DNA of 64,000 nucleotides, taken from Buxus sempervirens. Taxonomy: Eukaryota > Streptophyta > Magnoliopsida > Buxales > Buxaceae. Position numbers and translations under genes: made by a program. The stretch covers positions 20,999,829-21,063,828 of the forward strand of contig OX387187.1 in the NCBI GenBank assembly GCA_947561395.2, given 5' to 3'. Shown here piece after piece: positions 1-11,193 of the stretch; the stretch's first letter is position 1, and each line of letters opens with the position of its first letter. Under the pieces are notes generated by a model. That model ran no database searches. It saw only the letters and a list, made by a program, of their open reading frames with translations, and was not told where the DNA came from.

Positions 1-216
1 AAAAATACCTTTTGACTGCATCAGAGTTAATTGGCTCAAGAAAATGTTTCCCATCCATTTCTGTTAAGATGAGAGCGCCTCCTGATAGGACCTTCTTGAT
101 GACATAAGGCTCTTCCCAATTTGGCTTAAACTTCCCACGAGGGTCTTCCAAAAATGGTAAAATTTTCGTTAAGACCAAATTTCCTTCTTGGAAAGTTTTA
201 GGCTTCACCTTCTTAT
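1..216 (-). mobile_element. Tat/Ogre-like gypsy element, integrase C-terminal segment (left part of the outer element)
   Basis: Read on the minus strand, this stretch encodes the region after the integrase core of a Ty3-gypsy polyprotein, with wording such as GNLVLTKILPF and NWEEPYVIKKVLSGGA that is typical of plant Tat elements. It belongs to the same element as 13627-20790: the 5 bases at 212-216 (CTTAT) recur at 13627-13631, on the far side of the inserted element 217-13626. The outer element continues past the left edge of the window, where its 3' LTR is expected. It is an old, broken copy. Confidence 0.85.
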
Positions 217-2647
217 TGTGCGCACCTAAACCTGGCCTAGATCACACACCGGACACACTTTCAGTGCGTGCCTCGGGACATTCGGAGTCGCCACTGCCTA
301 AGAGGTGCAGGCAGACACGGTGCTTGTCCTATTCGGGTCTAAGTCTGGTCTATGGCTTATTAGAGATCTAGCTAAGTCCTCGGCTACGCCCGGGGAAGCC
401 CTTAGACACCCCGGCCCGCCCTGTCGGTTTGACGGGTCCCTCGGGTCTCCCTGGTTTTTGAGTCAATTTCACCCTTCCTAGACCAGCATGCTGTTTATTG
501 GGTCTAGCGGGGCCCTCTGAAGGTGTGGGTCCCTTTTACTTTGATTTTATCTTTTTATTTAGTGAAGTGAAGTGGGTCGGACCCGGGTCCCGTTGGAAGA
601 CCCGTGGGCTGCCATGGTTGGGCCTAGGGCCCAGTAGGGTTATTGGGTAACCCTTTTTTGGTTATTTATTAAATTAGACTATTTACACATGAAATGGGCT
701 TAGCGGGCTTGGACTTGGCCCACTAGCCAAAGGTCAAGTGGCATGGGCCTGTTTATGGAAAACGGGCCGGGTATGGGCCGGTCAAAATGTGGGCCACTCA
801 TGTGGGCCCAAGGGGGTCTTGGTGGGCCCATCTAGGCCCACAGTCCAAAAATGGACTTAAAGAAGTCCAAGTTACTCATTGGGTCGGGTTTTAAGTTTTC
901 GGGTCAGACCAAATCCAATCGGGCCAAAAATTGTGTTTTTTAAATTATTTTTGTAATTGCCCATATTTGCCATACGGGCTGGCTTTACCCGTAAATGCGA
1001 TACGGGTCAACCAACTCGTACAGAAAAAACGGGCACACCCAGCCCGTACTGTATTTACGGGCACACCTAGTTTGCATCTTTTTGTGCCAACTTTGCTTGG
1101 GATCAGTCCGACTATCATCTTGGGGTCTCCAGAAACTTCTGCAGAGATTTCCAACTTATTTACAGTGACAAACATGTCTTGTTTTCAACCTTGTATCGCC
1201 TCTTTCTTTGGCGTTCATCGAAAGGAATAGTCTTCTTCTTTTTGCCACTTTTTGGGATCCTTCTTCTTCATGCACGATCATAACCAATGAGAATAGGAAA
1301 TGAGGGATCAGAATTTGGGATACAACAGATTTGTTTCATGATTACATTGCCTTGAAGATCATGTTAATCCAAGTAACCTTTTAGGCTTTTGTAAAGCTAA
1401 CTTCCTTCTTTCATGTAAGGTCTCCCTCTCACCATGGGGAGACCAAAGCCATGCAAAACAGATCACATGTGAGGAGAAAGAGAGGGAAGAATAGATAATA
1501 AACAAGGTTTATAATAAAAGATCAAATTTAATGCATATGAATTTTCATATTACCAAATAGGCTTTCTTGCCATTACCTTTTCTTTAGTGTGTTGATTCCC
1601 CGAGGATTCCGGCAGCGCTTCCGCATCCCTGTCAGTTTTCCAAGTTGGTTCTGAAAGGGGTTTGTTGGGGTTCTTGCATTAAGGGGAATGAGAGGGAAGG
1701 GTGAGACAGGGTTTCATGGCAGCACAAGGGTATTTCGGGTATTTTGGGGCTTGGTAGTAGGAGTGGCAGGATTGGGGCAGAGGTTGGATGTGCAAACAGT
1801 AAGGAAGGAGGGGGGAGAAAGGCCTTGGGCGTTGCTTGTTGAAATGAGGGGGGTGGCCTCTCTATTTATAGGCAAAAAGGGGCGTGCCCGTATTTGAAGG
1901 GCATGCCTTGCCCGTACTTCAAGTACGGGCGTGCCTTGCCCGTAATTCAAATACGGGCGAAAAACGCACATTTGCAAATCTCGCAAAATCGTCCGTATGG
2001 GACGCGTGTCCCTCCGTAATGTGACGCGTGTCCTCTTCTAGAAGCTTGCCCGTATTTTAAATACGGGCATGCCCTACCCGTAATTGAAATACGGTCCAGC
2101 ACATTTTTAAAATGTCTGGATTTCAAACCTTTATTCAATTCAGTTTTTTGCAAGATTTTCATTTTATTTTTCCGATTATTTTATTAAAAAGCGAGATTCT
2201 CTTTATTAAAATATTAATAAACACATTTATTTTATTTATTTTATTGGTTTATTCCATTTTTTGCTGCCTTTTTGCCACATGGGCAGTTTTTCTAAAACTT
2301 CAACTGCTCATAACTTCTTCGTCCGGTGTCCGATTTCAGCAAACTTAGTGTCGTTGGAACCGGCTCGGAACCACCTATCCATTGGGATCAAATTTGGCAG
2401 CCGAATTGGGGTCGAGCCAAAAGTCAAATTTTTGCTCCCCAAAAGTTTGACCAGCTCATATCTTTCTCATCTGGACTCCGATTCCAGCAAATTCAGTTGC
2501 GTTGGAACTGTGTCAAAATAACCTTTTCAATGAGATGAAGTTTGATGGCCAAATTTACTTGAATCAAAAAATCAATTTTTTTGACCCCCTCAGGGTTTGA
2601 CTTTTCATTTTTCATTATTTCGGGGGTGCAAAAATCAGGTGCTAACA
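217..2647 (-). repeat. 3' LTR of the gag-only element
   Basis: This 2431-bp terminal repeat matches 11194-13626 along its whole length. In element sense it starts TGTTAGCACC and ends GGTGCGCACA. It holds a TATA-like box (minus strand CTATAAATAG, about 1861-1872), a cluster of palindromes just upstream of that box (1886-2095), a second cluster of ACGGG/CCCGT repeats near 955-1065, and a GGAGTCGCCA motif at 284-293 that equals the 3' end of plant tRNA-Arg. Confidence 0.92.
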
Positions 2648-2662
2648 GCTGCCCCTCTTTGC
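2648..2662 (-). other. Polypurine tract of the gag-only element
   Basis: On the minus strand the bases next to the LTR read AAAGAGGGGCAGC, a purine-rich run in the place where plus-strand DNA synthesis is primed in LTR retrotransposons. It fixes the orientation of the element as minus. Confidence 0.7.
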
Positions 2663-3299
2663 TAGAGTCACCTTAGGGGATGAACGGCAAAGAAGAAAAC
2701 GAACCTTATTTTTGCACCTTGCATTTCTGTCGACATGGTCGACGAGCTCAATCACTGAATTGTTTTCAGTGAAAGGGAAGTGTCAGATGTCTGGTATCAC
2801 TTCCTGACTTTGGAATCCCTATACCCTCTTTCGGGGTTTGAATAGGGCTGTTCCTTAGTTCTTTGTTTTTGAAAAGAAAGATAAGATTAGATTTGAGCTC
2901 ATCAGCCTGTTTCGGCATTGATGCAAAGCACTTAACAATGTTCTTTTCTTCTTGTTTGTTCCATTAAAACTTTTAGTGACTTCAGTTTCAGTTTCAGTTT
3001 TTTTTTTTCTTAAAGGAAAGAGGTCATTAGGCCAAGGTTTGGGAGTGAAGGTGGGAGGACGGGAGGAAGCTTTTGCGCTGCTGTCCATCATCTCGGAGAC
3101 CACACACACCTATTCTAGCCTAGACTATTTACAAAAGTGGGAAAGCAAAATTTACAAAAGGGGGCAAAGTCACTCATTACTCCTTTGCTTTTCTTTTTCT
3201 TCATGTCTTGATTTTTATTTTTAGGAACACCTTGTTCAACTTTGTGGGGATGCCTTTCTCCTTACAGACACATTGTCTTTCAGCTTTGAATCTCGGGAG

Positions 3300-3600
3300 A
3301 CACTCTGCTTCTTAAGGGACACCTTTCCGTGTCTTTCAGATGTGGGAGTTGCCTTGCTCCTTAGGGATTTTAAATGTGGGAGTCGCCTTGCTCCTTAGAG
3401 ATTTCAAATGTGGGAGTCGCCCGGCTCCTTAGAGATTTTAAATGTGGGAGTCACCCTGCTCCTTAGAGATTTTAAATGTGGGAGTCGCCCTGCTCCTTAG
3501 AGATTTCAAATGTGGGAGTTGCCTTGCTCCTTAGGGATTTCAAATGTGGGAGTCGCCTTGCTCCTTAGAGATTTCAAATGTGGGAGTTACTGATTCCATT
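3300..3600. repeat. Tandem array of 34-bp units
   Basis: About seven to eight copies of a 34-bp unit with the core GGAGTCGCCTTGCTCC followed by TTAGAGATTTCAAATGT. Copies differ by one to three bases. It lies in the 3' non-coding half of the gag-only element and leads, through about 120 bp of mixed sequence, into the 41-bp array that shares the same core. Confidence 0.9.
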
Positions 3601-3719
3601 AATTTGGGGTTGCCTGGTTCCAGGGATACCTTGTTTTTTGATAGATGCCTTGCTTTAGGAAATGCCTTGCTCTTTATGACTTCAATTTTGGGATATACTG
3701 GCTCCATTAATTTGGGGTT

Positions 3720-4730
3720 GCCTGGCCCTTTTAGTTTCGGAGTCGCCTTGCTCCAGGCACACCTTGCCCTTTTAGTTTCGGAGTCGCCTTGCTCCAGGGA
3801 CGCCTTGCCCTTTTAGTTTCGGAGTCGCCTTGCTCCAGGGACGCCTTGCCCTTTTAGTTTTGGAGTCGCCTTTCTCCAGGGACGCCTTGCCCTTTTAGTT
3901 TAGTTTTGGAGTCACCTTGCTCCAGGGACGCCTTGCCCTTTTAGTTTTGGAGTCGCCTTGCTCCAGGGATGCCTTGCCATTTTTGGTTTCGAAGTCGCCT
4001 TGCTCCAGGGATGCCTTGCCCTTTTAGTTTTGGAGTCGCCTTGCTCCAGGGACGCCTTGCCCTTTTAGTTTTGGAGTCGTCTTGCTCCAAGGACGCCTTG
4101 CCCATTTAGTTTTGGAGTCGCCTAGCTCCAGGGACGCCTTGCCCTTTTAGTTTTGGAGTCGCCTTGCTCCAGGGACGCCTTGCCATTTTTGGTTTCGAAG
4201 TCGCCTTGCTCCAGGGACGCCTTACCATTTTTGGTTTCGAAGTCGCCTTGCTCCAGGGACGCCTTGCCCTTTTAGTTTCAAAGTCGTCTTGCTCCAGGGA
4301 CGCCTTGCCCTTTTAGTTTTGGAGTCGCCTTGCTCCAGGGACGCCTTGCCCTTTTAGTTTCGAAGTCGCCTTGCTCCAGGGATGCCTTGCCCTTTTAGTT
4401 TCGAAGTCTCCTTGCTCCAGGGACGCCTTGCCCTTTTTGGTTTTGGAATCGCCTTGCTCCAGGGACGCCTTGCCCTTTTAGTTTTGGAGTCGCCTTGTTC
4501 CAGGGACGCCTTTCCCTTTTAGTTTTGGAGTCGCCTTGCTCCAGGGACGCCTTGCCCTTTTAGTTTTGGAGTCGCCTTGCTCCAGGGACGCCTTGCCCTT
4601 TTTGGTTTCGGAGTCGCCTTGCTCCAGGGACGCCTTGCCCTTTTAGTTTTGGAGTCGCCTTGCTCCAGGGACTCCTTGCCCTTTTAGTTTTGGAGTCGCC
4701 TTGCTCCCTTTTGGTATTTAATTTTGGAGA
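3720..4730. repeat. Tandem array of 41-bp units sharing the core of the 34-bp array
   Basis: Roughly 24 copies of a 41-bp unit: core GGAGTCGCCTTGCTCC, then AGGGACGCCTTGCC, then CTTTTAGTTTT. A few units have variant spacers (TTTTTGGTTTC). The open frames seen across this array on either strand follow from the repeat and are not genes. The core contains GGAGTCGCC, nine of the last ten bases of plant tRNA-Arg. Confidence 0.93.
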
Positions 4731-6600
4731 CACCTTGCTCCTTTCCGTTTTCAATTTTTCGGAGACATCTTGCTCTATCTAGGTAGGGAGATGCCTTGCT
4801 CCTTAAGGGACACTCTTTTGTGTCATTCAATTTCTGTCCGACACATGGAATGTGCTGGGATGTCTTTGCCTTTTTGTTTCCAATTTTGTTGGTACCTGCA
4901 AAAGTTCACATAAAATCAGAATTTATTTGTTCATTATCAAAGTGATGTTCAAGTCCAAACAATTTCTTTGATAGAAATATTTTTGGAATTCACCAAATAT
5001 TTGGAGTTTCCTCTTTCAAGGTGGGTCCTTGGCAAGACCAGCAATCTTTGGGTCAGTCACCTGACACTCTCATTTAGACTTATGAAACTATGCCTCCCGG
5101 CACTCCCTGCAAGGGTATCAACATTTCTGCCTTCAATGGCATGCCCCAGATTGAAATGAGGGGAGTTGTTCTGGTTCAGTGGGGTTTCTTTGGCATTGTC
5201 CTTCCCCAGTTCTTTTGATTTTCACTCTCATTTTTCCTTTTTCCCACCCTTAGTTGGGGTTTTGAGATGGTTTTTCTCTCATTTGGTTCCCTTTTTCGGG
5301 TTTGGTGCCCTGCCCCAGTCTGGGGGTCCTATCAATTTCCACGGATCATGATCCAATAATCAGAAAGGACTTATTAGTAGGACAAAATGTAGGCTTTGGT
5401 TCCAGTGTTTAGAAATGAAGGATAAACAGGTTCAAATCCTATATAACTTCATTCTATGGGTAACCATTATGTCTAGCCAAAGTTCTTTTGCTCCTTGGAT
5501 TCTGTCATTGCCAGTTTGTCTGAGAGTTAGTGTCACATTCTCTATAATCAAAAAGGACTTCATAACACGACGAAACGTAGGCTGGGTTTATGGGTCCAGA
5601 AGAAATGATATAAAGGCTCAAAATTTGTGAGCAGGGTCAGAGCCATGTCCTGTCCACTTTCCTTGGTTAGGGCTTGCTTCATCTCTTGTTCCTTCAGCTT
5701 TGTTTAGCTTCTTCCATCTTTGTTCTTCTCTTTCCTTTCCTTTCTTGGGTTCTTTGCCCCAATCCTTGACTTTTGCTTTTGGGGTTTTGCCCCATCTTTT
5801 TTTTTCCAAAAGGAATTACCCCAGTTCTTTCTGTTCTTTTGTTCTTAGGGTGCTTTTCGCTTTACCCTTCTTCACCTTGGTCTTTCTCGTGTCTCCACTT
5901 TCATGAAGCTTCATGCCCCAGTTTTGAAGACAGGACATGGTAGGGTCAATGAAGGAATTGTAAGGCCCAAAGTGTGTTGCGAGGGTTTCACCTTATGTTA
6001 GATGATTTTTGGAGAACATCAAGGATGGCCTTTCATCCTTTTACAAAGAATGTAACATTTACTTGTTTTTGTACAATTAACTGGCTCAAGGAACATTTTC
6101 ATCTTTATTCATTTTTCTTTTTGACTTTGCCCCAGTTTGGGTGGCTAGACATAACGTGGGTTAGAAATGAGACGATCAAGCTCAATCACATCTGACTAGC
6201 GGAATTTGTTTGAAGTATTTGAGCCAAAAACGGCCTCTCATCCTTTCATTGGGATCATTGGTCCTGGACCATTTCAATGACCTTTGGCTGATGTGGGCAC
6301 CTTCCCCCTTTTCTCTCTCTCTCTCTCTCTCTCTTTTTTATCACGGCTTGCCCCTGTGTTTGGCAAGGTGGGGTTCAAATGTGGTACTAATGGGGGATCC
6401 CTTGGCTATGTTGAGACTCATACAGTAGCTGCCGTTTGGTACATTCCATTTGTCAAATTTGATTGTTCAGGTTTGTCCTGAGATCACAGTCATGCCTTGG
6501 TGGGGTTCAACACTTTGGTGATTTCCCAAAAGGTTTCATAAGCTTGCAAAAAGAAGCATGTTATCAAGTTCATAAACAAAAGCAAAGTAGTAATTTATGC
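4731..6600. other. Non-coding interior of the gag-only element
   Basis: About 1.9 kb between the tandem arrays and the Gag region. It is rich in pyrimidine runs on the plus strand (TTTGCCCCAGT-type phrases recur near 5290, 5750, 5920 and 6125) and has a (CT)n run near 6316-6333. The phrase AAAGGACTT.AT.A..ACGA.. recurs near 5367 and 5550. I see no coding signal where pol would be in a full element. Confidence 0.6.
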
Positions 6601-6639
6601 AAAAGGTGGTTGATACGAATCAGCATTCTTGGAATTTAG

Positions 6640-7388
6640 TTGCCTGTGTGGCAGGAAGCTTTCAGGTGCTTTCCTCATCCTCCTTTTTCACATCATCTTC
6701 TTTTTCCTGCGGGAAAATGGTTGATTCAGACATTCGGACCTGTGCCAACTTGTCGGAGATGTCTTGTCCTTTAACAGATTCCGGTTGCTCAAATAGTTCT
6801 TTTAAGAACCCTTGATCAATCAGATCTTGAATGTCATGCCGCAGATCCCAACACCGGTTTGTGTGGTGTCCTGGGGCATCAGAATGGTACTCACATCGTT
6901 CTGCAGCGTTGTAGTTTCTGGACCAAATCATTCGGGGGCTTAATCTGCACATACCCCTCCTTCAATATTGTTGGAAGCAATTCTGCCGGTGCATATGGTA
7001 AAGGGGTGAAAACCCTCCTCATTCTGGCCTCTGCTTCCTCTTTTGTTCTTCTTGGGGAATCATCTAAAGGATTCTGTTTTTTCATGACTTGAGGAACATT
7101 TGCTGCTACAGCTTTCCCTTTCTCTTTCCGCAGTTGACCACCTACTATGGTTAGTGGGCGGCACACTTCTTGACTATTTAGAGGTACCTTTCCCATCAAG
7201 CTCTCGATCTCTCCTTCAAGATCTCTTACTCGAGATCGCAGTTCAAAATTTTCTTCTCCTAATGCTTCCCAGCATTTGTTCCATGTTTCTTCCCTGATTG
7301 TTATCATTCGTAGTAGGCTCCATAGAGAGGCTACTATACTGGTTATTTGTTGGGCCGCATCACGACTTGTCTCTGGAGTGTGGTCCAT
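6640..7388 (-). other. Second zinc-binding-like module and coiled-coil segment of Gag (gag-only element)
   Basis: Minus-strand coding of the Gag C-terminal type. It opens with a predicted coiled coil (ENFELRSRVRDLEGEIESLM), then carries FTPLPYAPAELLPT and a Cys/His motif, CEYHSDAPGHHTNRCW followed by LRHDIQDLIDQG. The same module (PLPY...AELLPT, CEYH..A.GHDTDGCW, LRHAVQDL) also occurs just upstream, at about 7620-7830, so the module is present twice in this element. Fossil coding sequence; function in packaging is inferred from the family. Confidence 0.7.
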
Positions 7389-7462
7389 GTCAACTTACTG
7401 ACGGGGTTCCTGCCAGAAGAAACAAGCATTAGAAAGCAGAATCCATGAAATGCTAGGCTGCA

Positions 7463-7612
7463 TAGAGATGATTTTTTCTTTTTTTCTTTTTTTCTTTTTT
7501 CTTCTTTCTTTTTTTATTTTTTTTCTTTTTTCTTTTTTTCTTCTTTCTTCTTTTTTTTCCTCCTTTTTTTTTCAATTTTTTTTTCATTTTTTATTTTTTT
7601 TTTCATTTTGGT
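7463..7612. repeat. Polypyrimidine low-complexity tract
   Basis: About 150 bp of T runs broken by single C or A (TTTTTTTCTTTTTTTC). On the minus strand, the sense strand of the element, it is a polypurine tract. It separates the two Cys/His modules of the Gag region. Confidence 0.95.
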
Positions 7613-7619
7613 AGGGGAT

Positions 7620-8700
7620 CAATTTTGAGTTCCCCAGCTTCAAGAAGGTCTTGGACTGCATGGCGAAGGCCCCAACATCCATCAGTATCATGGCCTTGTG
7701 CGCCCATGTGGTATTCGCAGCTCTTGCTTGGATCATAACCACTCATTTTTTACGCCTTGGGATTCGGCGTTGCCAGTTGTAGGTGTCCCTCCTTCAAGAG
7801 AGTTGGTAACAACTCAGCCAGTGTATATGGGAGCGGGGTGAACTCCCGGTTCTTTCTCTCCTCTTTGGTGAGATGCCTCCTGAGGTGGGCCGCTGTATTG
7901 TTAGCGGAGGGAAGGCTTATACTTCTTGAAGAAGAGATGTGAAATAGCGCAGGAGGTTGCACAAGGTGGACTGTGCTTGTGTTGTCATCACCTTCTTGTC
8001 TTTTGCCACTTGAGGTGTTTCCATGCAACAAGCTCATCATGGGACCTCCGAGCTTCTCCATTTTAATCGCATCTTCAATTCTGTCTGCCGCCATAATTAG
8101 GTTGGCAAAATTTACAGTGCACTGTCCCAACAGCATTGTGAAGTATGGTTGCCCCAGTGATGATATGAACAAGGAAGTCCGCTCTTGTTCAAGGAGAGGG
8201 GGTTGTACCACGCTTGCTAATTCCATCCACCTTTTAGCGTAGTTTCTCACAGACTCACTATTCCTTTTTGACAGTCTCTGTAATTCGGCTCTAGTCTGAA
8301 CCATCTGGCTATTCAAATGGTATTGCTGAATGAACACAGCAGCAAGGTCATTCCATGTCTTGATCTTCTGCTTATCTAGACTGAGAAACCATGAGTATGC
8401 TGCCCCAGTTAGAGATCTCTGGAAGAACTGCACCATGATCTTCTCATCTTTTACGTATTGGCACATGTCGGCCGAGTAAGATCTGAGGTGGTTCAATGGG
8501 CAGCTAGTGCCATCAAATTGGTGTAGCTCCGGACACTTAAACTTTGGTTGGAGCTGAATATCTGAGAAAAAACATAGGCTCTCGAGAGTAGCTCCGCTTG
8601 GGATCGTACTAGGTCGCAACTGTTTCAATTCCTCTTTCATGGCCGCTAGCTCCGTTTTGCTTTCTTCCTGTACCGCTGCCATCTTTTCTTCAAACTGGAC
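7620..8700 (-). other. Gag core (retrotransposon Gag, PF03732 type) and first Cys/His module of the gag-only element
   Basis: The minus-strand product has the plant retrotransposon Gag signature: LHQFDGTSCPLNHLRSY, VQFFQRSLTGAAYSWF, WNDLAAVFIQQY, SVRNYAKRWMELASVV and a C-terminal FTPLPYTLAELLPT. The conserved LTGAA.W and YA.RW phrases are those of the Tat/Ogre Gag capsid-like domain. The N-terminal part upstream of about 8690 is rich in Gln/Pro and is poorly conserved. It is a fossil copy. Confidence 0.88.
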
Positions 8701-11172
8701 TTGCTGGGTCCTGTACCAGTCCGCTTTGTCTTGTCTCGTTTGGACAGGCGCGGGCCATTCCTGTGGAGGTGGGTGGGTTGGTACTGCTATTGGGTGTGGG
8801 AGTGGAATGTCTTACGGTGGCAGATGTGCCGTCATCAATGCTGGCTGAGATGGTTGCCCTTGCTGGATTTCTGGCATTTGAATTCCCATGGTATGTGTCA
8901 TGGCCACTTGTTGGCTTAAGTCCATTATGATCGGCTGCTCTTCAGCCCTTTGCTGCGATGATGGAATTGAGGCCTCCGAAGAATCCATTACAATCCTCTC
9001 TTATTGCAAATGCACTGTTCTGGGTAGTGCTCTTAATGTGAAGTATCTGAATTGTACCTGCTAATTAAAGATCTCAATCAGTTTCTTTTCAACTTATGAA
9101 CAAGGTGTTGTGTGTGACGAAATCATTTACACCATCACTGGTGCTCTTGTGTCACGATGAGCGAAAACAAATACAAGACGATTCATGCATGAAAATCACA
9201 ACTTCGACAAAACATTACTGTGAACAGTGTGTGACAGTACAATAACCAATCAAAAGTTCTTCTTGAAAATTGTGATGTTAAAAGAACTTGCAGTTCGATC
9301 CTTCAGAGATTGAGACTCTGGAGATCATATCGTGTCTGATGGTTTTCAAAACCGTGAAACACGTGCTTTATGAGTGCAAATCTCAGGGAATCATATCTGT
9401 GCCTTAACGGGCGGTGACTGAAAATTATGAAATGTTAAACAGATCATGTTATGAATGGTAGGGAGAATTTACGCCGCAAGATGGGCGACTTGATTTATGT
9501 CTAAATAGCTAGCTCAATATAACCACAGATGACGGTTTTATTGCGCGTAGCACAAGACAAAGTTAATGTTTGTCATGAAAGACGATTCAATGTAGGCCCG
9601 AAGGCCACTTCATTGTGTGCTTCGACAAAGCGGTTTTGATGCGCGCCTCGGAAGGCGGCTCAATGCATGCCCGAAAATTTTTGTTCTTGTGCATTTTGAA
9701 AATGGTTCGGCTAAACAAGTTAGTGTAAATGATCTCGAAGTGTATGTATTTAAGGCAATAATAAACGTATACACAAGTAAAGTGAAATTTAAATGTTAAA
9801 TAAATATCAAAAACACCCACAAGTGTGTGCATAGTCCTAGAAGGGTTGGTGCCTGTCAAGGCACGACTCCTAGACATACTTGTGTAAGGAAGAACTCCCA
9901 AGTCCTAATCAGCCTTTTCTTTCATCTGTCCTTTCATCTGCTCTTGGTGTCGGATCACAACAAAAATGTTTACAATTTGCCATCGAGGGCAAAATTTACA
10001 TGATATTTACAAAATCTGAAAAGGAATCGCCTTTAGGGCTGTTGGGAACCCAAAAGGAGGGTACAAGTTTGCTTCTTGGCAGGTGGGCTGAAATCCTAAT
10101 TTTAGGGTTTTTCTGCCCCTACTTTGTTCTGACTCAATTCTGTTTGACCTGTCTGATCTGGCCGGCTCTCATCTGCTCAAAAGGCCGACTAGGACTTAGA
10201 GTGCTTCCAGCGAACTCAATGGGTCGAGGCCCACGGCTTACAGGACTCAAATGCATGGATCTGGGGTTAGACCCCTGATCAAATTGGGTTGGTTTCCTAA
10301 ATTAGGGCTAAGGCAGCCCATGGTCTAGGTTTTACTCAGGTTGATGCAAAAAAAACAGTGGAGGTTGCTACCCCTGATGGACTCTTGGGTTTTAAATTGA
10401 TTTTTCCCTTATTTTGTTCCAGCATTCGCATTCACATTCAGATTCAGATCCATTCACATTTAAAGTATCAAGGTTTTTCAGAATCAATAGGTGGGGAAGG
10501 ATACCCAGCTCGAGGCATCTGCCTACAAAGGTCTGAGCCAAATACTAGACCCCTTGCGTACCACAGCATGAAGCCAGTGGCGCTAAGAAATCCAGAAACC
10601 TGGGGAGATGGGTTTACCCTGCTTTCCTTGGCAAGCCACGGGAGCATAGGGCTAATACCATCCCAAAAGTTAGTTTCTCATTTGAAGAAGGGTGGTTGCT
10701 AGAGAGATCTAGGTTTTGGTTAAGAAGAGTATTCACAGAGTGCAGACAGAATTCAGTTCGGATCATCCATGCATACTCCCTTGTGCATGTCACCCCATGC
10801 AGTTAAAAAATTTATTCACGGTGTAGTGAGGTGCTTGTATGTGCAGTGGGGTCAAGTGCTGTGTCTGTTCGGGTGATTCTCAGATAATGGGCTGATTAAG
10901 GGTTCCTTAATGCCACTTTTATAGTGAGAATACAGAACAGTATGCAATACAATGTCTGGGTGGATCCCCAGGTAAGTGGAGGGTCACAGGGAACCGCTTA
11001 AATTCCACTTTGCTTAGGCAATTATCTCGTCCTTGTGACAGGATCCCCCAATATCACGTAATTGCATAAGTTCCATAAACCACTAAGGTTGGACAACAAG
11101 TATTTCCTAAATCTGCTTATATCCACCTAAGTTGACTCATTTGACAACCAGGGTCCGACTGGGTTGAGGGTA
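8700..11172. other. 5' leader region of the gag-only element, no gene seen
   Basis: Between Gag and the 5' LTR there are 2.5 kb without recognisable coding. Short degenerate repeats with GCCCGAAGGC / GCCTCGGAAGGCGGCT occur near 9590-9680. Long untranslated leaders are usual for Ogre-like elements, some of which carry an extra ORF here. The small open frames in this stretch show no family wording. Confidence 0.5.
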
Positions 11173-11190
11173 TCCCCAGCGGAGACGCCA
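11173..11190 (-). other. Primer-binding site, tRNA-Arg type
   Basis: On the minus strand, three bases from the LTR end, the sequence reads TGGCGTCTCCGCTGGGGA. It matches the complement of the 3' end of plant tRNA-Arg(ACG), as I recall that tRNA, in 17 of 18 positions. Ogre-like elements are known to use tRNA-Arg primers. Confidence 0.75.
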
Positions 11191-11193
11191 AGC

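Noticed and set aside
931-1230. 99-codon open frame repeated in both LTRs (931-1230 and 11908-12207)
   Set aside because: Conserved only because the LTRs are near-identical. The solo LTR at 32236 does not keep an obvious equivalent, and the wording fits no known protein.
3300-4730. Regular repeats resembling a CRISPR array
   Set aside because: Units abut as plain tandem repeats with no unique spacers, and the context is a plant LTR retrotransposon.
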